Positions 58,201 to 64,000 of a DNA stretch of 64,000 nucleotides are shown here, one piece after another. This DNA comes from Deuterostichococcus epilithicus (lineage: Eukaryota; Chlorophyta; Trebouxiophyceae; Prasiolales; Stichococcaceae). Location of the stretch: NCBI GenBank assembly GCA_033439295.1, contig JAVTLE010000008.1:2914001-2978000 (forward strand), written 5' to 3'. Each line of letters opens with the position of its first letter. Position 1 is the first letter of the stretch. The notes beneath the pieces were generated by a model. It searched no databases and was not told the DNA's origin. It saw nothing but the letters and a program-made list of their open reading frames with translations. The position numbers and the translations under genes are program-made.

Positions 58201-61200
58201 GCCTAAATGAGGCTGGCAAGGTGAAATCTTTCTCTCTCTCTCCCGCTGCAGAGAGAGAGACACTGCCTGGACGGCAGGTGTGATGCCGCTGCCTCTGACC
58301 GCAGCGCTGCCACTGCATGCACAGCAGACTGCACAGCAGACTGCTGCCACACTGCGCCCACATGAAACGGATACCCGCGATCGGCAGGAGCATCGCGGCG
58401 CAACTTGGGTCCTTTCTCACCCCATGGCGCCGCCTGCTGGCGAGCCCTCACAGAAGAGCACAAGAATACAAGGCGCAGATCCGCACATGTGGTAGCGCTG
58501 TCAGGTCCCACTCCAAGGAGGCGGCCTCTGCGATGTGCGCCACCACCCGGCGCAGCTGCAGGCGGCCGGGCCGGCGGGGGGTGTAGTCGACGCTCCAGGC
58601 GTGCCACCGCCGCGGCTCCAGCTCGCTCATGCTGCCTGCGTGGTCAAGGCAGCGCATCACCAAGTCTACATAGTGATGAGACTTGTGCGGCTCGGCCTAA
58701 GAGCGTGCCACTTGACCGTGCTGACCACGCCACGTGCACGTGTCAGAGGCTTTGCAAGGAGTGTTGTTGCATCTTTGCACGCCCCCACAGCAGCGCGGCG
58801 TGCTTGCACCGTGGCTTGCTTCCGCGCGGGCGCACCAGGAAGCAATCGCACTGAGCGAGCATGCAGGTTTTCTGTCCATGGCAAGCAGCCTGCTGGGGCC
58901 GCACTTGTGCACTGCCAGCAGACCATTAGCACCCCGCCAGACAGCCCAGTAGGGAGCGCATGCACCGCGCACTGCCTCGGCTTCCTCAACGATGATCTTT
59001 CAGACGATCTGGGGCAATGAGCCGCCCATCTCCTCAAACTCATGTCGAAAGATACAGCCAAGGGCGCAGGAGTGACGCCAGTCCGGAGCGCGAGCCATGT
59101 GCCACTGCTCACACTCCATTCTCCCGATGCGACATCATGCAATGTCGTCCCTAGCCTTGGCATTCCATTTCTTGCAAGGGGGACTGGGTACAGCAAGTGC
59201 CGGTTCCCTGAAGTGTCGGTCCCCCCCGAAGTCTGTCCGAGTCCTTCAAGAAGAAAAAGCAGCACCAGTTTGTGTGATGTGCAAGCCGCTGCCAAGACGC
59301 TTGGCCAGCACGTCCGTCTTGTGGACGTCCCCGCCAGAGGCACCATCCGCTGCATCTGCAGCTGCAGCGGCGCCGTCGCCACCAGCCAGCAGGCCCGGCG
59401 CGAGCGCCGCCCGCAGCATGATGCAGCCCTCGCTGTCTGCCAGCTCCACCTGGGCCCCATTCAGTATGCGGCGCTGACAGGAGATGGCGGCAGCCTTTGC
59501 ATCCGCAACAGCAACACATGCCTACATGTCTAAACCAAGCACGCAAGCCATGTCGAGCCTCGACAGCTGCAGCTGTGTCGAATCCCAGCTGCAGCAGTCG
59601 CACTCGCCCGAGGCTTGAGTGCTGGCAGTCAACCCGTGACTTGCTGTGTTTTAATTGGCAGGTCAGTACTGCGACTGAAGAAGACAAAGCAGCGGCAAGA
59701 GCAGGACCCAAGGCGCACCGTGACGTGCGTGGTTGGAAGGTCAGCGGGCACATTGCTGCGCAGCGCCAGGCCCAGCCGCACGGCGCCGCGCTGCCGCGCG
59801 CCAGGCANCGCAAAGCCCGCGGCGAGCGCCACGCACCTCGCCAGCCCTGGCGAGCCAGCGCCGCCGACGATGTAATGGAACCCCACCTCGCCTGCCGCTG
59901 GCGCCTGCTCGTCGCCGCCCACCGCGGTTGCAGAAGCCGCTGCGGCGGATCTGCCTGTGGTGGGCGAGCCTGGCGCCGTCGGACTGGAGGCACCGCGCTG
60001 CGGCAGTGGCGCAGTGAGCGCGGCGATGGCGGCCTTGGAGATGGCGGCCGCCTGCGCAGGGTCCAGCGCCCGCGGCAGCGAGGCCACCTCCAGTGACGCT
60101 GCAATGTGCTCCTGTGAGTGGTTTGGGGCCAGCTGATCAATAGGGGTGAAGTCGCATCAGCCCCACTCTTTATGGCAAGGCTCACATCATGCATCTGGAC
60201 CATGCTCCCGGTGGCTCCAAAGCTTGCAGACCAGATGCTTGGCGCTGCCGGCTGTCAGCCGGCATCATCGGCTTGACCAGCAGCTGCATGTTCCTGCGAA
60301 GGTATGCTGCCCTCTTGCGCCTATCCCGCGCTGCCACCCGAGCGGCACCGGAAGGCGGTGGCAAACCATCTGTCGATTGAGAGTGACACGCCTCAGCTGG
60401 CCGACTGGCATCAGCTCAATGCGGCCAAGGAGCTACGGCCCTCGCGCGCCTCCAGCAGCATGGCAGCCAGCGGCGCCGCCCAATGCCGTCTGAATGACAG
60501 CCCAGATGGAGAGAGCACGCCCTTGCGGGGCTGACGCAGTCCGGGCGTATGGCTCAGCTCACTCAGTATGGCTCAGCATGGCTCAGCTCACTCAGTATGG
60601 TATGGCTCAGCTCACCCACGTGCGGCCGAGGCGGGACGCGGCCTCGCGTGCCTCAAGCAGAGTTGCGGCGAGCGGCGCCACCCAGCCCTCCAGCCGGTAC
60701 AGCGCCGCGACGCTGTCCAGCAGCTTGGCGGCGTTGCCCGCGTCCCCCGCCGCCAGGTACTCCCGCGCCTGCACAGTTTCATATGATAGGGTTTGTGGCC
60801 AATCGAAATTTGCAGTCGAAGACGGAGGCTCGGCACGAGCGTGCAGCGGCCGGCTTCGGCTGCTTAGGCCTCACCCGCACTGCCACGGGGCATTGCGCGC
60901 CCTGCGTGACAGAACCAGTTCGACTTGGCAACACACGCTCATGCAAACGACCACACATGCCATGCAAGCGGAGTGCAGGCTTCGACACAAGCTGAAGGTC
61001 CTCAAGACTGACATGTAGCAACACATCACCAGCCTAGCGACCGACCACAACTCACGGGCAGGTGGCCCCAAATTATCATGACCCTGCCACAAGTTGCCTG
61101 CTAGGTCGCCACGTTGGTGATGCTCACAACCAGTCTCCATCCGAGTGTCCAGAAGACAGCAGACAGTTGCTGCCCTGGTAATCATCAACACAGGGACGCA

Positions 61201-63574
61201 AGACTTTGACCGAAGGGCAGATCTCCACGTCACATGTGCTGTTGCTCGACCTAGCACGCCGCACCATGAGTCCGCCAACATGGTAAAGCAGGCGCCCCGG
61301 GCGTGCCGGCCCGGCCTTGAGCAGCTCGTGCGCCGCCGCCAGCAGCTCGATCGCCGCTCGCGCGTGGTCGACGCCGGCCTCCTCTTGCTGCAGAGCCGAT
61401 CAAACAAACGATGTCAGACGCCCTGGCGGCGGCACGCCGACTGGCCTGATGTGCCCGGGCTACAAAACCGCGCGCATGCCAGGGGAAGTGGCGTTGGCCT
61501 GACGGCGGATGGTTCTGCAGATGGCAGCGGTGCAAGCCTGGAGGAGGCTGCCCTGTCGTTGCTGCAGACAGACAGGCACCCAAACGAAACAAGAATGTGC
61601 AGTGGGATCTTGATTGGCGGCAATGCCCGCACACGGCAACGCAGATGTGCCGGCAGACGTGCATGTTGATGCCAGCTGACGGGCTGCAGGGTGCGGGTAT
61701 GTGCTGGCAGCTGCAGAATGGCAGGTGTCACAGCAAGGCCCCCAAGACCCGTTTCGACGAGTACCTCAAGGAAGTCGCCGAACTCGGCGTCGCTCAGCGG
61801 CCGTGGCGGCGGCCCCCGCGCCATGTGCGTGCCCACGTGCCGGCCAGGGCGACGCCCCGGGGGCCACCAGCGGCGGCGACCCGCGGGCCAGCGCGCAGCG
61901 GCGGCGGCGTGGCGCCGCTCGATGGCGGCCTCCGCGGCTGCCAGGAACAGCGCTGCCGGGTTGCCGTCCCGCTGAGGAGGGCGAACATGGAATGTCTGGC
62001 ACTGCTTTCAGAAGCTCCACACCAGTACTTCAAATCCCAGGCTGCACGCAAGATGCTGACCATAGGATGCGCTGAAGGATGACCCTGCTGCAACCCCACT
62101 GCAACTGCCACGACGGCATGCTGCATGTTCGTGGCGGATGTCGGTAGCAGTCACGCCGGGCTTCGCTGGCTCATGCATTCCCGTCAGGGTGTGGTAGCGG
62201 TGCGGACAGAAACCATTAACCCTAAACCCTACCTGGTCGGCGGCCAGCGAGGCGGCATCGACGCGCCCCCGCAGCAGCTCCGCCATGGCGGCATACTGCC
62301 GCGCCAGCCAGCCGGCGTGCGCTGCCGCCGCGCCGGGCGGCGCGCCGGACAGCTCGCCCGGCCGCCGGAAGCGCGCCACGTGCGCCCGGAACTGGGCGAC
62401 GGCATCCGGCAGCCGCCGCTGGTGCAGCAGCAGCGTCACCACCTGTTCGGCAGTGGCGAAGGTCTCCCCAAACGCTCCTCCAGCGGCGCATGGCCGGGCC
62501 ACGGCCGGCAGGTTTGCACAGGTTCGAGGCAGCATCTGCACAGTTGGCCCTCGCGGGCATCAAGTCAGGCCGGCCGACGCCGTCTCGTCCTGCCAGAGTG
62601 CTGCAGCACAGCACATGGGGTCGGAAGGGCGGCCCACGCACAGCACCTCGGCATGCACAGGTGGCGCTTCATAGATCCAGACCTGTCAGGTTTAGCACGG
62701 CAGTGCGAGCCACAGAAGAGCGGCTGGGGCGCGCGCCTTCACATGGAACAGCTCGGCGCAGGCGGCAACCTCAAAGTGGCGCTGCAGCGGCGCCTCGCCG
62801 TCGCCGCCACCAGCCTTGAGCAGCTCGGAGTACGCTGTCGCATACATGCGCGCGGCGGTGACCCAGTCGGCGCGGAACTCCGCGAGCGCCGCTGCCTGTC
62901 GGAGAAGCAGCAAAAGAGTGGCGGCGAGCTCCCGTTTGCCAGGGGCCCGCTTGCTGGCAGGCTGGAGCGAGTTCCGCGCCCCAGCACTGGAACACACCAT
63001 TGCTGCGCTGCTGTCGAAAGCCAGCAGCACTTGCGCAGGTGAACTGCCGACGAGCAGGCTCCCTCTCCCGCCTGCAGCGCACCGTGCAGGGCACGCCAGT
63101 GCATGTGAAAGCGCGCCTTGAAGGCGGTGCGGGTGTTGGCCTCTGGGGGCGCCGCCCGCTGCTCGGCGTGCGCCTGCAGCACACGGCGCGCGTTGTCGGC
63201 GTAAAACGCCGCCGCCTGCTCGTACAACGCCGCGCCCAGGCCGACAAAGGCGCCGGCGCCGTCCGCCAGGCACACCGGCACCAGGCACCTGGGCGGTGCG
63301 GCAGGCGAGGAGGGCTTAGCGTGGATCGCGGCGCCTGGAAGGGGCGCCGGCGGAGGTCGGCAGTGGCCGTGCTCGTTTGGCGGGGCGAGACGATGATGGG
63401 GCAACTTGCAGGCATGCATTCCCGAGGACAGCATGGGATGGCCAGTTTCATGTGCACGGTTGGCGCGCAGGTCGAGGTTGCAGATCGAACACAGGCTCAC
63501 TTGCGGTCGACGCCAGCCTGACGCGCGAGCATGGCGGTGCGCTCGTCGGGCAGTTCCTGCCCCAGTGGCGCATC
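54471..63574 (-). CDS. TRAPPC11: TRAPPC11 (foie gras/gryzun), trafficking complex subunit; N-terminus missing
   Basis: Subunit of the TRAPPIII tethering complex acting in ER-to-Golgi traffic and autophagy. Eighteen exons in phase, 1085 residues: 63501-63574, 63083-63288, 62743-62891, 62233-62442, 61765-61971, 61280-61387, 60616-60768, 59719-60111, 59266-59473, 58487-58635, 58017-58148, 57217-57370, 56841-56992, 56356-56589, 55847-56061, 55238-55477, 54845-54933, 54471-54655 (TGA). Foie-gras-domain landmarks: RHFEVAACAELFH, PDAVAQFRAHVARFRRPGE, NPAALFLAAAEAAIERR, REYLAAGDAGNAAKLLD and VAALYRLEGWVAPL. The C-terminal half has beta-sandwich segments (GAVRLGLALRSNVPADL; TLLLRWRRAR; DGAGFVFAG). Human TRAPPC11 has about 200 residues before the part equivalent to DERTAMLARQAG, so one or more 5' exons lie in 63575-64000 or beyond the window. 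Exons at 58487-58635 and 58017-58148 are less sure. Two N bases (56460, 59809) each leave one residue unknown. Confidence 0.93.
55143..55217 (+). repeat. (CAG)25 trinucleotide tract in a TRAPPC11 intron
   Basis: Twenty-five uninterrupted CAG units, then CCGCAGCAGCAG. On the transcribed minus strand this is a CTG run that begins about 10 bases after the donor of the exon at 55238-55477. Confidence 0.95.
58229..58262. repeat. short CT/GA inverted repeat
   Basis: TCTCTCTCTCTC and GAGAGAGAGAGA flank CCCGCTGCA in a TRAPPC11 intron, enough to form a hairpin in DNA or RNA. Confidence 0.75.
60422..60500 (-). repeat. intronic echo of the 3' half of TRAPPC11 exon 60616-60768
   Basis: On the minus strand WAAPLAAMLLEAREGRSSLAA reads here against WVAPLAATLLEAREAASRLGR in the exon. 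On the plus strand the block from TGCGGCCAAGG to CAGCGGCGCCGCCCA tracks the exon for about 75 bases, roughly three bases in four. The echo follows the source exon by about 110 bases and includes the former donor region (GAGCTG). Confidence 0.8.
60548..60616. repeat. short tandem repeat next to a TRAPPC11 donor
   Basis: Units of TATGGCTCAGCTCACTCAG and shortened forms are repeated about four times between the exon echo and the donor of the exon 60616-60768. The last unit runs into the donor itself. Confidence 0.8.
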
Positions 63575-64000
63575 CTGCAAGTGCAGACGCCAACCTAGAG
63601 CGCCAGGTTTGTCCGCCAGCTTGCAGGTTTCACTGCTCGCAGGTTTCACTGCTCGCAAGTCGCTCCCACGTAATGCAGTGCTCTAGACAGCAAGACCTCT
63701 GAAGCGAATCGCGGGACAGCACTCGGGCGCCTTAGGCCGGAAGCGGGTACGCAACATCAGCTGAAAATATGGGCGAACCTAGTCCTGAGCTGAGGCGGAG
63801 GCATTGGAGCTGATGTGGTGCGCTGCGGCTGTGCACGTCGCCGCCGCATGTTCACGTTGGCAACGACGAGACAAATCGCCGCGGAAACGGGCGGCGGCCC
63901 GAGAGACGGGAAATGCCTTCGGCAGGAGGGAGCACACATGGGACCCAGCCTAAGTTGGCAATTCCCGGCAGCTACACGTCAGCGTGCAGGTGAAGAAAGA
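63575..64000 (-). other. window edge, probably the 5' part of TRAPPC11
   Basis: The acceptor at 63575 shows that TRAPPC11 continues upstream. A minus-strand frame at 63757-63939 includes a short hydrophobic beta-like segment (VSAAICLVVANVN) that could be the strand before the foie-gras domain (human TKVAVVLIQK). The match is too short to define an exon. Confidence 0.3.

Noticed and set aside
62125-63042. 305-codon plus-strand frame
   Set aside because: Antisense to phase-matched TRAPPC11 exons.
1-64000. tRNA, rRNA, CRISPR arrays, virus-like or transposase genes
   Set aside because: I looked for T-loop consensus, regularly spaced repeats, and reverse transcriptase, integrase, transposase and capsid motifs, and saw none I could support.

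Overview
The window looks like nuclear DNA of a plastid-bearing eukaryote, most likely a GC-rich, intron-rich green alga (a trebouxiophyte or Chlorella relative would fit; this is inference). Nearly every gene is split into exons of 15-400 bp by short GT-AG introns. Exons are visibly richer in G+C than introns and intergenic DNA. I assembled exons by hand by matching reading phase at each junction and family motifs across junctions. Lone ambiguous bases (4445, 4449, 56460, 59809) show this is draft assembly. I saw no tRNA, rRNA, CRISPR array, virus-like element or recognisable transposon.

Layout, left to right: the 3' part of an unrecognised gene (+, to 1794); a patatin-like lipase (+, about 2756-6365); a 14-exon MATE transporter with a 280-residue N-terminal extension (-, 7391-13984); a PP2C-fold protein that has lost its recognisable metal-binding acidic motifs (-, 15918-18522); an F-box protein (+, 20241-21585); a 12-exon branched-chain aminotransferase (-, 22049-27090); a small membrane/coiled-coil protein (-, 27823-28502, 5' end not found); a 3.4 kb gene-poor stretch; a group-3-LEA-like protein (-, 31939-33099); a secreted protein (+, 34781 on); a second small membrane/coiled-coil protein (-, 36491-38118); a germin-like cupin (+, 39027-42007) followed by two more secreted Pro-rich proteins (+, 42939-43651 and 44879-45695); a plastid-type SDR39U1/GIANT CHLOROPLAST 1 epimerase (+, 46219-50075); a SCAMP (-, 50912-53705); and the trafficking subunit TRAPPC11 (-, 54471 to beyond 63574, N-terminus outside or near the window edge).

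Functionally the right end pairs two membrane-trafficking genes on one strand (SCAMP, TRAPPC11). The 34-46 kb part is a run of signal-peptide proteins, three of them Pro-rich and one a germin-type cupin, which suggests a cell-wall or extracellular-matrix neighbourhood. BCAT and the SDR39U1 protein are probable organelle proteins.

The most unusual signal is not a gene. Five multi-exon genes (patatin, MATE, BCAT, SDR39U1, TRAPPC11) carry decayed partial copies of one of their own exons inside a neighbouring intron. Each copy resembles the source exon near a splice junction, and most include the junction itself. This looks like a recurrent local duplication process. The second notable item is the PP2C-fold protein, whose fold is readable from end to end while the expected metal-site residues are replaced one after another.
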